This document shows, piece by piece, positions 1-8,879 of a stretch of 64,000 nt of DNA. Both the position numbers and the translations under genes were made by a program. The DNA is from BOG-908 sp965199235 (GTDB taxonomy: Bacteria; Pseudomonadota; Alphaproteobacteria; Acetobacterales; Acetobacteraceae), in NCBI GenBank assembly GCA_965199235.1, contig CBDAQU010000001.1, forward strand, positions 186,001 through 250,000, given 5' to 3'. The notes under the pieces were generated by a model, which made no database searches, was not told the origin of the DNA, and was given only the letters and a program-made list of their open reading frames with translations. The number at the start of each line of letters is the position of its first letter. The first letter of the stretch is position 1.

Positions 1-180
1 AACGCTGCACCGGACGTGGCTCCCTCCACCCCTGACACGAGCACCACCGCACCCGCGGAAACGCCGGTGCCAGACGCCGGGATGAAGAAGACCCCGCCCG
101 CCACGCGCACGCATCACCGCGTCCGCCATGCCCATGCGCACACCGTGACACCGCCGGCGCCAACCGCGAAGGCCAGCTAG
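1..180 (+). CDS. C-terminal end of an unknown protein (partial)
   Basis: An open frame enters from the left edge and ends at a TAG stop at 178-180, giving 59 visible residues. The tail is rich in Pro, Ala and Thr, followed by a His/Arg cluster (THHRVRHAHAHT). This resembles a low-complexity C-terminal extension, perhaps of an exported or envelope protein, but no domain is visible. The perfect-looking hairpin just downstream supports a real gene end. Function cannot be assigned. Confidence 0.5.
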   Translation, partial: NAAPDVAPSTPDTSTTAPAETPVPDAGMKKTPPATRTHHRVRHAHAHTVTPPAPTAKAS

Positions 181-187
181 TTCGTTG

Positions 188-213
188 CGGGAGGGCGGCA
201 CGCCGCTCTCCCG
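188..213 (+). terminator. Intrinsic terminator-like hairpin after the partial gene
   Basis: The arms CGGGAGGGCGGC and GCCGCTCTCCCG pair with a single G-T wobble around a two-base centre, and TTT follows at once. It starts 8 bases after the TAG stop at 180, so it most likely ends that transcript. Confidence 0.7.
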
Positions 214-367
214 TTTCGCGCGATCGAGACGTGCTTTTAAAACTTGCTGGCCCGAGCCTGCGGCCCGCGCCAGAACAAGCTGGGGCAGCGGCCAGAGACA
301 GTTCCATTGGACAGGTTCACGGAGGCCGGTCCCAAACCAGGAGGGGTTCGATGAAGGAGCATGACGC

Positions 368-1141
368 ATGCCGGATACCGCGACCGATTTGGACCTTCAG
401 GATCTCGTCATCCTGATCACCGGAGCATCGGGTGGGATCGGTCGAGCGCTCGTTCGGGCGGTCGTTCGCCTTGGGGCACGTCCGATCATTCATTACGCAC
501 GTAACGAGCGAGCGGCCGTCTCTCTTCTCGAAGAGATCGACGGGCGGGGCTGGACGCTACAGGCCGATCTCTCCTCGCCTGAAGGTGCTACCGACCTGTG
601 GTGTCGAGCGGAGGCGCTGGCCGACCGGATCTATGGCCTGGTCAACAATGCCGGCGTCCGGATCGAGGCCCAGCTCGATGGCGACTTGCACGCGTGGCAG
701 ACGGCGTGGGAACGGGATCTTCGGGTGAACCTTCAGGCGCCCGTCGATCTTTGTCGTTCGGCCATACCGCACTTCAGACTGCATGGTGGCGGCCGGATCA
801 TCAACATCGCCAGCCGTGCGGCGCAGCGAGGATATCTCGCGGACTTCATGCCGTATGGCGCGTCCAAAGCGGCCCTGATCAACGTGACCAAGTCGCTCGC
901 CCGCAACTACGGCGCAGAGGGCGTGGTCTCGGTCGCGATCGCTCCGGGCTTCGTCAACGCCGGTATGGCCGACGACTACATCAGCAAACACGGGTTGGAG
1001 GCCGCCCTGGCAGACAACCCAGTACGGGCATTGGTGGACGCTGAGGAAATGGCCGACCTCGTTGCATTCTGTCTCCAGCCGTCGCAACGCTCGATCAACG
1101 GTGCGACTCTGGATTTGAACGGCGGAAGTTACGTTCGATAG
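368..1141 (+). CDS. Classical SDR-family NAD(P)-dependent oxidoreductase
   Basis: A 257-residue classical short-chain dehydrogenase/reductase with a Rossmann fold. Visible motifs are the dinucleotide-binding TGASGGIG (residues 18-25), NNAG (93-96), and the catalytic Ser149, Tyr163 and Lys167 (YGASK), followed by the PGF turn (193-195). A GAAGGAG ribosome site 8 bases upstream supports the ATG. FabG-like enzymes look similar, but with no pathway neighbours the substrate cannot be named. It is monocistronic: a terminator precedes it and it converges on the porin gene downstream. Confidence 0.9.
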   Translation: MPDTATDLDLQDLVILITGASGGIGRALVRAVVRLGARPIIHYARNERAAVSLLEEIDGRGWTLQADLSSPEGATDLWCRAEALADRIYGLVNNAGVRIEAQLDGDLHAWQTAWERDLRVNLQAPVDLCRSAIPHFRLHGGGRIINIASRAAQRGYLADFMPYGASKAALINVTKSLARNYGAEGVVSVAIAPGFVNAGMADDYISKHGLEAALADNPVRALVDAEEMADLVAFCLQPSQRSINGATLDLNGGSYVR

Positions 1142-1191
1142 CCAGCAGTCTCAGCTCTCCACACCATCAAGTCAGTCTACGCCCGTAGCTC

Positions 1192-1216
1192 GCCACAGAT
1201 CCGAGGAGTCTGTGGC
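1192..1216. terminator. Hairpin between convergent genes
   Basis: GCCACAGA and TCTGTGGC form a perfect 8-bp stem around a 9-base loop, midway between the convergent SDR and porin stop codons. No U-tract follows on either strand, so bidirectional termination is plausible rather than certain. Confidence 0.45.
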
Positions 1217-1254
1217 CTCGTTGAGATCCGATGAGGATGAGTGATCGATGCACT

Positions 1255-2811
1255 TCAGTAGAACAGTATCGCGCCCGCTGTGAACGCGTTCGACGTCGTC
1301 TCGTAAGGCCCATGCGATTTGGCCTGCTGGTGCGCGTATTCGCCGACCAGCGTGACCCAGTCGGTCAGCGTGTAGTACACCGCTCCGTCCTCCGACTCGT
1401 TGCGGCGCACCAGGTTCGGATTGTACTCGCCGTCGGCGAGGTAGAGGTTGCTCTCGCCGTAGCTCGCAGCGACCTTCAGCTTCGGCGTGATCTTGTAGCT
1501 GCCTTGAAGAATGCCGCCCTCGGAATCGCGGAATTCCCCGTTCAGCCCGATGCCGTCGAAGAATTTCCCGGTGGTGCCCACGCCGCTGCCGCGGTAGTAG
1601 TACGCCATCAGGCTGGCGGGCCCGAGCGTCAGCACCGCACCGCCTTCCCCTGCACCGGCGAGCTTGCTTTTATGCGCCGGCACCACCGGTCCATCGGGCG
1701 CGACGATGCCCTGCTGCGGCTGGGTCATGAAGCCGGCCCAGGCATGTGCTGCGAAAGCACCGGATTTGTAGTCGTAGGTGAGCTTGCCTTCGAACTCCGG
1801 CGTGTCGTGCTGCGTCGCGGTGCCCGACAGGCCGCTGAAATCGAATTCGTTGTACGGTGTGAACACGCCCACGGTCGCCTGGAAGCCGGCAAAGAGCGGG
1901 CTGATATAGGTGATCTGCGGTTGAAAATCGGTGTAGATGTAGCCGAGGCCGATGCGGCCGAGCGACGTGTTTGCCGGGTCCGCGTTGCTTCCGGTGGCGC
2001 CCACGCTCAGCAGCGTCATGTCGTTCAGGATGGCATCCGAACCGAAGATGGCGATGTCGCGGCCGATCTTGATGGTGCCGAGAGCCTTCGTGCCGAACGT
2101 CATGAAGGTCTTGCGGAAGTCGCCGCCAGGGGTGCCCAGCGCGTCGGCCGCTCCGCCGTTATTGGCGTTCAGCGTGCCCACCGCCGTCGAGTTGATGCCT
2201 GGATAGACGCCGACTGTTGCCGACACGTCGATCCCCTCCTGCGTGGTGCTCGCGGTAAAGATGAAGGCCCCCGGAAGCAGGCCGTTGCGGACGGAGGAGG
2301 AATCGAAGCCGCTCGCGTCCGCCAGCCCGCCGCCCGGCGAGTGCCCGGCCGAGTCGGCGCTGGAGTAGGTGTAGAAGCCGTTGATGATGCCTGAAAAATT
2401 CAGGTCGACCGCGCCCACGCGGATGGTGATCCCAGCGCCGGGCTTGTAGGGCATGACGTGCACGAAGTCCGGGCTGGTCTCCAGCTCCTGCTGGATGCCC
2501 GCCATCTTGCGCATCGAGGCATCGGCCGCAGCCGCACTGGCGGCGGCGGCCAGCGCGTCACGGCGCGACTGTGCCTCCGCCTGGTCCTCGCCCGTGTCGA
2601 TCGGGGCCGGCGCGCTGCGTCGCGCACGGGACGCGGCCTTCGCACTGCCGCCATGCAGATGTTTGTGCATTAAAGTTGTGTATTCGCCTTGCGACAGGCT
2701 GCCGCGGGCATGCAGGATTTCGAGAAGGTCGGTGTAATCGTCTGCCATGGCCGGCGCGGCAAGCGCCACGCTCGACGCCGAAGCGAGAAGAAATGCAGTA
2801 AGCCTGGTCAT
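1255..2811 (-). CDS. Outer-membrane porin with N-terminal helical motif
   Basis: A 518-residue outer-membrane beta-barrel protein. It has a clear Sec signal peptide (residues 1-23, ending PAMADD) and ends in an aromatic residue (ILFY), as BAM substrates do. The mature N-terminus has a short helix-turn motif (DLLEILHARGSLSQGEY), then an Ala-rich coiled-coil-like stretch (about 70-105), then alternating aromatic and Gly-rich strands typical of a general diffusion porin. The second porin at 51459 shares the N-terminal motif. It is divergent from the response regulator at 3051, which may regulate it; that link is inferred from position only. Substrate unknown. Confidence 0.82.
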   Translation of the reverse strand: MTRLTAFLLASASSVALAAPAMADDYTDLLEILHARGSLSQGEYTTLMHKHLHGGSAKAASRARRSAPAPIDTGEDQAEAQSRRDALAAAASAAAADASMRKMAGIQQELETSPDFVHVMPYKPGAGITIRVGAVDLNFSGIINGFYTYSSADSAGHSPGGGLADASGFDSSSVRNGLLPGAFIFTASTTQEGIDVSATVGVYPGINSTAVGTLNANNGGAADALGTPGGDFRKTFMTFGTKALGTIKIGRDIAIFGSDAILNDMTLLSVGATGSNADPANTSLGRIGLGYIYTDFQPQITYISPLFAGFQATVGVFTPYNEFDFSGLSGTATQHDTPEFEGKLTYDYKSGAFAAHAWAGFMTQPQQGIVAPDGPVVPAHKSKLAGAGEGGAVLTLGPASLMAYYYRGSGVGTTGKFFDGIGLNGEFRDSEGGILQGSYKITPKLKVAASYGESNLYLADGEYNPNLVRRNESEDGAVYYTLTDWVTLVGEYAHQQAKSHGPYETTSNAFTAGAILFY

Positions 2812-2939
2812 GTTTTCCCCTCAGCTGGGCCACGTTGTTCGCAGCCTCTGCAGTTTGTTTTGGCGCCGGCCGGCGTGCCTGTGGCGCGCCGGAAACAGTG
2901 TTGCCGGCTGACAGGCTAAGGCGCGGTGTCGGGGGTTGC

Positions 2940-2956
2940 GACGATTATTCATCGTC
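2940..2956. promoter_or_regulatory. Operator-like inverted repeat in the porin/response-regulator gap
   Basis: GACGAT and ATCGTC form a perfect 6-bp inverted repeat with a 5-base AT-rich spacer, inside the 239-bp divergent region between the porin and the response-regulator gene. It has the shape of a dimeric LuxR/NarL-type binding site, but its binder is not shown. Confidence 0.35.
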
Positions 2957-3050
2957 CTGCACTCATACCTTAGTCGCATTGTTGCCGCGTGCGGCGCGCC
3001 TGCGCGACCATACGGCTGGTTTGCGCGCCTGTGCTGCGCTAGCGTTGCCC

Positions 3051-3716
3051 ATGCACACAGCAACGCCCGCCGACGCATCGCAATCGCCGCAGGCGGTTCC
3101 GCCCGATCCGGGCGCCGTGCTGATCGCCGACGACCATCCGCTTTTCCGAGACGCCCTCGCCCAGATCGTCGGCAGCGCCCTGCCGAACGCGCGGGTGATT
3201 GAATGCGGATGCCTGGACGACGCCCAGGCGGCCCTGGCCGGCCAGGATTTCGAGCTGATCCTGCTGGACGTGAACATGCCCGGCATGAACGGGATGGCCG
3301 GGCTGCTGAACCTGCGCACCATCGCACCCGCCACCCCCGTGGTGATCGTGTCGGGCCGGGAGGACCGCGAAACAGTCGATCAGGCGATGGGGTGCGGTGC
3401 GGCCGGTTTCATCCCGAAATCGTTTTCCCGCGACGGCATGCACAACGCGCTCTGTGCCGTGCTGGCGGGGGAGATCAGCATGCCGCTCGATACGCCGCTG
3501 GACGGCCTGCCGGACAGGCACGCGGCGATGGCCGCGCTCTCCGGCCAGCAGCGCCGCGTGCTGGAAATGATCTCGGCCGGCAAGGCGAACAAGATCATCG
3601 CCTACGAACTCTCCATTTCGGAGAGCACGGTGAAGGCGCATGTCACCGCGATCCTGCGCAAGCTCAACCTGAGAAGCCGTATCCAGGCGGCGCTCTACGC
3701 CACCCGGCAGAGTTGA
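3051..3716 (+). CDS. LuxR/NarL-family response regulator (orphan)
   Basis: A 221-residue two-component transcription regulator. The receiver domain covers residues 20-140, with the acidic pair D27/D28, the phospho-acceptor D73 (LLDVNMPG), S101 and K123. A LuxR-type HTH spans about 162-218 (LSGQQRRVLEMISAGKANK). The frame is open from 2835, but the upstream part has no receiver features, so the ATG at 3051 is preferred; its Shine-Dalgarno is weak. No histidine kinase lies in the window. It is divergent from the porin and a palindrome sits between them, so control of the porin or autoregulation is possible. Confidence 0.87.
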   Translation: MHTATPADASQSPQAVPPDPGAVLIADDHPLFRDALAQIVGSALPNARVIECGCLDDAQAALAGQDFELILLDVNMPGMNGMAGLLNLRTIAPATPVVIVSGREDRETVDQAMGCGAAGFIPKSFSRDGMHNALCAVLAGEISMPLDTPLDGLPDRHAAMAALSGQQRRVLEMISAGKANKIIAYELSISESTVKAHVTAILRKLNLRSRIQAALYATRQS

Positions 3717-3988
3717 TGCCTTCACATCGGCAATGGCGACCAGTGGCCACCTGGCTTGATGTTACGGATTGCGTATCGCTCCACCTCTCAATCGCCTGGG
3801 CGGAGCGTGCCCGGCCGAGGCGATCGGATTGACTTTGCCGCCAGCGCCCGATAGGTGACGACCCCTCAGACTGCCGGAAACGTGGACGGGCCTTCGGGGC
3901 CTGCTCCCGCCATTCGCCTTGCGCGTGGCCTACCGGTGCAACAAGCACGGACGGGTCAAACCCGCCGGCACACAAGGAGTACTCCGCG

Positions 3989-4606
3989 TTGACCAAGCGG
4001 ACCGAGAGCAAGTTCAAGATCGACCGGCGCCTGGGCGTCAATCTCTGGGGCCGGGCCAAGAGCCCGATCAACAAGCGGGAATACGGCCCAGGCCAGCACG
4101 GCCAGCGCCGCAAGAGCAAGCCCAGCGACTTCAACATCCAGCTCAAGGCCAAGCAGCGGCTCAAGGGCTATTACGGCAACATCGGCGAGAAGCAGTTCCG
4201 CAAATACTACGAGGAGGCGGTGCGCCGCCGCGGCGACACCTCGGAAAACCTGATCGAGCTGCTGGAGCGCCGGCTGGATGCGGTGATCTACCGCCTGAAA
4301 TTCGCCATCACACCCTTCGCGTCCCGCCAGTTCGTAAACCACGGGCATGTCACGGTGAACGGCCGCAAGGTCAACATCGCCAGTTTCCAGGTGCGCGACG
4401 GCGACCTGATCGAGGTCAAGGAAAAATCCAAGCAGATGGCCGTGGTGCTGGATGCCACGCAGAGCAACGAACGCGACGTGCCTGAGTATCTCGAAGTCGA
4501 TCACCGGGCGATGAAGGGACGCTTCGCCCGCGCTCCGAAGCTGACCGACGTGCCTTATCCGGTGTCCATGGAGCCGAACCTGGTGGTCGAGTTCTACTCT
4601 CGATAA
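3989..4606 (+). CDS. rpsD: 30S ribosomal protein S4
   Basis: A full-length 205-residue S4. It nucleates assembly of the small-subunit body and is a classical translational fidelity protein. The N-terminus MTKRTESKFKIDRRLGVNLW and the S4 RNA-binding fold (about 95-155, containing ASRQFVNHGHVTVNG) are diagnostic. The start codon is TTG, chosen because AAGGAG lies 9 bases upstream and the family N-terminus begins exactly here. It is not in a ribosomal operon; a glycosyltransferase follows after 62 bases. Confidence 0.97.
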   Translation: MTKRTESKFKIDRRLGVNLWGRAKSPINKREYGPGQHGQRRKSKPSDFNIQLKAKQRLKGYYGNIGEKQFRKYYEEAVRRRGDTSENLIELLERRLDAVIYRLKFAITPFASRQFVNHGHVTVNGRKVNIASFQVRDGDLIEVKEKSKQMAVVLDATQSNERDVPEYLEVDHRAMKGRFARAPKLTDVPYPVSMEPNLVVEFYSR

Positions 4607-4668
4607 CGCGTCTGGCCGGGGGCGCCGACTCCCGGCCGCCTCGCTGGTGGGCACGGGCGGCCGGCTGG

Positions 4669-6210
4669 GTGCTGCGGCGGAACCGACCGAACGGGCGCGT
4701 GGATCGGGCCTATGCACCCCAGAACGGCCCAGCGCCCAAAAACCTGCCCATTCATGGGCCTCTCATCAGCATCGTCATGCCGGTTTGCGACACGCCGGCA
4801 CACCTGCTTGCCGAAGCGGTCGCGTCGGTCGCCGCCCAGACCTACCAGGACTGGGAACTCTGCGTCGCCGACGACGCGTCGGTCTCGCCACACATCGACC
4901 CGCTGCTCGGCAGCATCGTCGGTCCCAGGGTCCGCGTGGTCAGGCTGGCGCAGCGTTCGGGCATCGCGGTCTCGACGAACGCGGCGCTGCGCCTGGCGGG
5001 GGGGCAGTTCGTGGCCCTGCTCGATCACGACGACGCGTTGGCGCCGCATGCGCTGGCGCGGGTGGCGGCAGAGATCGCCGCCCATCCGCGCGCCGAACTC
5101 CTCTTCTCCGACGAAGACAAAATCGTCGGCGGCAGGCGAGGCTGCCCGTATTTCAAACCCGGCTGGGACCCAGAGCTGATGGCGGGGCAGAACCTGGTCA
5201 GCCACCTGGGCGTCTACCGGCGCGAGCGCCTAACCGCGGTCGGCGGGCTGCGCGAGGGTTTCGAGGGCAGCCAGGACTACGACCTGGCGCTGCGCTTCGC
5301 GGCAAGCTGTGGCGAGGACCGGATTCGGCACATACCGGAGGTGCTCTACCATTGGCGTCAGCTGCCCGGATCGTTCTCGCGCGTTCACGCGGCGCGCTCG
5401 GCGTGCTCGGCCCGCCTCGCTCTGTCCGAGGCCCGTCCTGGCGCGGCCGTGCAGCCAGACCCGGCGCTGCCGCAGTGGAGCAGGGTGGTCCATGCGCTGC
5501 CCGACCCTGCGCCGCTGGTCTCCATCGTTGTCGACGGCAGCGGGTCGGCTCCCGTCGATCCCGGCTACCCGGCCGTGGAGGTGCTGCGCGGCGAGCCGGG
5601 CAGGGCGGCGGGCAGGGCCGAGGGCGCGGTCCTGCTGTTCATGGCCCCGACCCTCGCCGGCGGCCAGCCCGGCTGGCTGCGCGAACTTGCGAGCCAGGCG
5701 CTTCGGCCGGAAGTGGGCGCCGTTGGCGGCCGGCTGGACAGGCCGGACGGGCGCATCGCGCAGTCCGGGCTGGTGCTCGACCCGGACCGCATCGCGCACA
5801 CCCTGGCGCCGCGCTCGGACCCTGACGACCCGGGCTATTTCGGCCAGTTCAGGCTGCCGCGGTCGGTCTCGGCCGTGTCGGCCGATTGCCTGGCCATCCG
5901 GCGCGACCTGTTCGTCCAATGCGGCGGCTTCGATCCTGCCTGCGGGTGCTACGCCGACATCGACCTCTGCCTTCGCCTGGCGGCAAGGGGGCTGCGCTGC
6001 GTGTGGACGCCCCATGCCCGTCTTGGCTATACGCGCCACAGGCAGGCTGCGCGCGATGTCGGCGCGGCGCATGTGATGCGCGAGCGCTGGGGCGCGGTTC
6101 TGGCGCGCGACCCCTATCTCAACCCCAACCTGGTCGTCCGGCACGGCAACCTCGCGTTGCGCATGCCACGGTCCAGGCCGCGAAGGATTTTTTGGCGTGA
6201 GCGCAGCTGA
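4669..6210 (+). CDS. Family 2 glycosyltransferase with two GT-A-like halves
   Basis: A 513-residue GT2 enzyme, probably acting on cell-surface polysaccharide. The N-terminal GT-A domain (about 32-235) shows ISIVMPVCDT, the nucleotide-sugar site DDA (68-70) and a DHDD metal motif (119-122), followed by the SDEDK and GSQDYDLALR elements of rhamnosyltransferase-like enzymes. The second half (about 280-490) looks like a degenerate repeat, keeping only the terminal YADIDLCLRLAARG and WTPHA motifs. The start is GTG with little Shine-Dalgarno support. The 3' end overlaps prfC by 14 bases, so the two are probably co-transcribed. Confidence 0.85.
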   Translation: MLRRNRPNGRVDRAYAPQNGPAPKNLPIHGPLISIVMPVCDTPAHLLAEAVASVAAQTYQDWELCVADDASVSPHIDPLLGSIVGPRVRVVRLAQRSGIAVSTNAALRLAGGQFVALLDHDDALAPHALARVAAEIAAHPRAELLFSDEDKIVGGRRGCPYFKPGWDPELMAGQNLVSHLGVYRRERLTAVGGLREGFEGSQDYDLALRFAASCGEDRIRHIPEVLYHWRQLPGSFSRVHAARSACSARLALSEARPGAAVQPDPALPQWSRVVHALPDPAPLVSIVVDGSGSAPVDPGYPAVEVLRGEPGRAAGRAEGAVLLFMAPTLAGGQPGWLRELASQALRPEVGAVGGRLDRPDGRIAQSGLVLDPDRIAHTLAPRSDPDDPGYFGQFRLPRSVSAVSADCLAIRRDLFVQCGGFDPACGCYADIDLCLRLAARGLRCVWTPHARLGYTRHRQAARDVGAAHVMRERWGAVLARDPYLNPNLVVRHGNLALRMPRSRPRRIFWRERS

Positions 6211-7729
6211 AGAGATCGCCCGCAGGCGGACCTTTGCGATCATCTCGCACCCCGACGCCGGCAAGACCACGCTGACCGAGCGGCTGCTGCGCGCGGGCGG
6301 CGCGATCCAGCTCGCGGGCAACGTGCGCGCCAAGGGCGAGCGACGGCGCACACGCTCGGACTGGATGGGCATCGAGCGCGAGCGCGGCATCTCCGTCGTC
6401 ACGTCGGTGATGACATTCGAATATGCCGGCTGCGTCTACAACCTTCTCGACACGCCGGGCCACGAGGATTTTTCCGAGGACACCTATCGCACGCTGACGG
6501 CGGTGGATTCCGCGGTGATGGTGATCGACGCCGCCAAGGGCATCGAGGCGCGGACGAAAAAGCTGTTCGAGATCTGCCGCCTGCGCGACATCCCGATCAT
6601 CACCTTCGTCAACAAGATGGACCGCGAAAGCCGCGACCCGTTCGAGCTGCTCGACGAAGTGGCGAGCACGCTCGCGCTCGACACGTCGCCCGCCACCTGG
6701 CCGGTCGGGCGGGCGGCCGAGTTCGCCGGCACCTACGACCTGCACACGCGGGATCTGCGCCTGACGCAGGAGCTGTCGCAATCGGACGCACGCATGCAGG
6801 CGCTGGGCGACGAGCTGGACCTGGTGCGCGCGGCGTTGCCCGAATGGGATCTTGAAAGCTTCAACGCAGGCCACCTGACGCCGGTGTATTTCGGCAGTGC
6901 CATGCGGGAGATCGGGGTTGCCGACCTGCTGGACGCGCTTGCGCGCTTCGGGCCGCCGCCGCGCGCGCAGGTGGCCGACACGCGGACGGTGGAGGCGGAC
7001 GAGGAGCACCTGACCGCGCTGGTGTTCAAGATACAGGCCAACATGGACCCCAACCACCGCGACCGGATGGCCTTCGCGCGCATCTGCTCGGGCCGGCTGG
7101 AGCGCGGAATGAAACTGCGCCAGGTGCGTACCGGCAAGCTGATCCCGCTGAACGCGCCACAATTCTTCTTCGCGCGCGACAGGCAGCTGGCAGAAGAGGC
7201 GTTTGCCGGCGACGTGGTGGGAATCCCCAATCACGGCACGCTGCGCATCGGCGACACGCTGACCGAGGCCGAGGATTTGCAGTTCCTGGGCGTGCCGAGC
7301 TTCGCGCCGGAGATCCTGCGCCGCGTCCGCCTGGACGATGCGATGAAGGCCAAGAAGCTGCGCCAGGCGCTGCAGGAACTGGCCGAGGAGGGGGTGGTGC
7401 AGCTGTTCCGGCCGCAGGACGGCAGCCAGCCTATCGTGGGCGTGGTCGGCACGCTGCAGCTCGACGTTTTGCAGGCCCGGCTGGCGGGCGAGTACGGCGT
7501 ATCGATCGGCTTTGAAACCACGCCCTACAATCTGGCGCGCTGGGTGTCGGGCGAGCGTCTGGGGCTTGGCCGCTTCGTGGCCGAGCAGCGTACCGCCATG
7601 GCCGACGACGTCGATGGCGACCCGGTGTTTCTCGCGACCTCCGCGTTCATGCTGCGGCGTACCTCGGAGCAGAACGCGACGCTGACCTTCCGCGACGTGA
7701 AGGATCACCGCCAGGCTGCGACGGCCTGA
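6197..7729 (+). CDS. prfC: Peptide chain release factor 3 (GTPase)
   Basis: A 510-residue translational GTPase that recycles RF1/RF2 from the ribosome after peptide release. The G domain shows the P-loop HPDAGKTT (18-25), DTPGHED (85-91) and NKMD (139-142). The region around KGERRRTRSDWMGIERERGI is characteristic of RF3 and not of EF-G. The GTG start lies inside the end of the glycosyltransferase gene. A repeat hairpin follows the stop by about 40 bases and may terminate transcription. Confidence 0.96.
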   Translation: MSAAEEIARRRTFAIISHPDAGKTTLTERLLRAGGAIQLAGNVRAKGERRRTRSDWMGIERERGISVVTSVMTFEYAGCVYNLLDTPGHEDFSEDTYRTLTAVDSAVMVIDAAKGIEARTKKLFEICRLRDIPIITFVNKMDRESRDPFELLDEVASTLALDTSPATWPVGRAAEFAGTYDLHTRDLRLTQELSQSDARMQALGDELDLVRAALPEWDLESFNAGHLTPVYFGSAMREIGVADLLDALARFGPPPRAQVADTRTVEADEEHLTALVFKIQANMDPNHRDRMAFARICSGRLERGMKLRQVRTGKLIPLNAPQFFFARDRQLAEEAFAGDVVGIPNHGTLRIGDTLTEAEDLQFLGVPSFAPEILRRVRLDDAMKAKKLRQALQELAEEGVVQLFRPQDGSQPIVGVVGTLQLDVLQARLAGEYGVSIGFETTPYNLARWVSGERLGLGRFVAEQRTAMADDVDGDPVFLATSAFMLRRTSEQNATLTFRDVKDHRQAATA

Positions 7730-7766
7730 CGGCGCCTACAGGTTATACCAAGTGAAAAGGCAAGCA

Positions 7767-7864
7767 GTCCTTTTTGCAAAAAGGACCAAAAAACTTTTGT
7801 TTTTGCAAAAAAGAACGACTTGGCGTTGGTTCGGGTATGTCGATCTCAAGGCCGATCGGTATTA
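7767..7864. repeat. Dispersed AT-rich hairpin repeat, copy 1
   Basis: This short AT-rich element stands out from the GC-rich background. It contains a perfect hairpin (GTCCTTTTT and AAAAAGGAC, loop GC, at 7767-7786), a second A/T-rich partial hairpin, and a conserved tail GTCGATCTCAAGGCCGAT. Positions 7802-7864 align without gaps to 46704-46766 at roughly 84 percent identity. The element ends exactly on the stop codon of the convergent methyltransferase gene. It probably serves as a bidirectional terminator between prfC and that gene. Confidence 0.75.
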
Positions 7865-8764
7865 CAGGGCGGCGATTGTGGTGCGTTGGCGCTTGAACAG
7901 GCGGCCGATGGCGCGCAGCGGCGCCGTCAGCCGCCAGGAGGTCGATCGGCGAAGTACCTCCACTTCGGTCTTCAACGCCCGCAGCTCGGCTGACGGATCG
8001 GGTGCGGCCTCAACCGCCTGCATCGCCGGGCCGGGAACCTGCAAACTGCGAAGTGCGTCCGCAACCACCTGGTGGAACGACTCGACCGTATGTTCGGGCG
8101 GCGCCCATTCGTTGTCGAGCGGCCGGCTGCCGGTGGTGGCGTTGCCCATCCGGCGTCGCTCGCCAACCTCGAACACCACGACGCTGTCGTAGAAATGGAC
8201 CGATGTGGTTCGGTCGCCGGCCGGCGTGCGGCCGCGACCCTCGTCGATGTAGTCGGCGTGCATGGAGTCGACCACGGTCTTTGCCGTCTCGATGAACGAT
8301 GACGGGGCGCGCAAGCCGCCGCCGTGGTCCGCCCAGTATGCCGCGTGCAGGTCCTCCACGAGGTAGACGCCGTTCTTGGCGACCTGAGGATAGAGAAAGT
8401 CGAACGTCGTTCTCACGTGCGGCTGCAGGTGGCTCCCATCGTCGATGACGATGTCCGGCAACCCGAACTCCTGCACGACGCTGGCCAGGAATGTCAGGTC
8501 GGTCTGGCTGCCGATGCGGACGTGGACCTGATCCTCCTCCACCTGCTTGCAGCGCGGGTAGATGTCGATGCCCACGATGATGGCGAACGGCCCCAGGTAG
8601 CGGCGCCATTGCTGCAACGATCCGCCCTCGCCGATGCCGATTTCGAAAAGGGTGACGTGCCGGTTGCGGAACCGTTCGAAATGCGTCTCGTAGGCCGGAA
8701 AATACTGATACCATTTGTGCATACGGCGGTGGGCGTCGCCAAGGAAGTCACCGTAAAGCGTCAC
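7862..8764 (-). CDS. Class I SAM-dependent methyltransferase (sugar/macrocin O-methyltransferase type)
   Basis: A 300-residue methyltransferase. Motif I is FEIGIGEGGS (40-49), the SAM ribose-binding acidic residue lies in VGIDIYP (64-70), and DDGSH (108-112) with EDLH (137-140) form the metal and acceptor site seen in demethylmacrocin and mycinamicin O-methyltransferases. A role in modifying surface sugars fits the nearby glycosyltransferase, but the substrate is unproven. The start is GTG, supported by GGAG 7 bases upstream. The C-terminal 60 residues look like a helical extension. The stop codon lies inside a dispersed repeat. Confidence 0.82.
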   Translation of the reverse strand: MTLYGDFLGDAHRRMHKWYQYFPAYETHFERFRNRHVTLFEIGIGEGGSLQQWRRYLGPFAIIVGIDIYPRCKQVEEDQVHVRIGSQTDLTFLASVVQEFGLPDIVIDDGSHLQPHVRTTFDFLYPQVAKNGVYLVEDLHAAYWADHGGGLRAPSSFIETAKTVVDSMHADYIDEGRGRTPAGDRTTSVHFYDSVVVFEVGERRRMGNATTGSRPLDNEWAPPEHTVESFHQVVADALRSLQVPGPAMQAVEAAPDPSAELRALKTEVEVLRRSTSWRLTAPLRAIGRLFKRQRTTIAAL

Positions 8765-8819
8765 GTCTGGTCTCCAAGGCCGGCCCTGGTTTTACCATGC
8801 GGCACATTCGGCACAAATG

Positions 8820-8855
8820 GGCAAAGGCGGGACGCTCGCGCGTCCCGCCTTTGCC
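8820..8855 (-). terminator. Strong terminator hairpin after the DUF2852 gene
   Basis: A perfect 15-bp stem (left arm GGCAAAGGCGGGACG) with a 6-base loop lies 25 bases beyond the DUF2852 stop codon. On the minus strand the 3' arm ends in CCTTTGCC followed by a short T-rich stretch. It isolates this gene from the methyltransferase downstream. Confidence 0.75.
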
Positions 8856-8879
8856 ATCAGCCATCAGATGATTTCGCTG

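Noticed and set aside
2835..3050. 72-residue N-terminal extension of the response regulator
   Set aside because: It is Cys/Arg/Ala-rich and covers the divergent promoter; receiver domains start soon after ATG 3051.
3717..3988. Possible tRNA or ribosomal leader upstream of rpsD
   Set aside because: No T-loop consensus or cloverleaf is seen, and no S4-binding pseudoknot can be argued by eye; only a small GGCC-TTCGG-GGCC hairpin near 3890.
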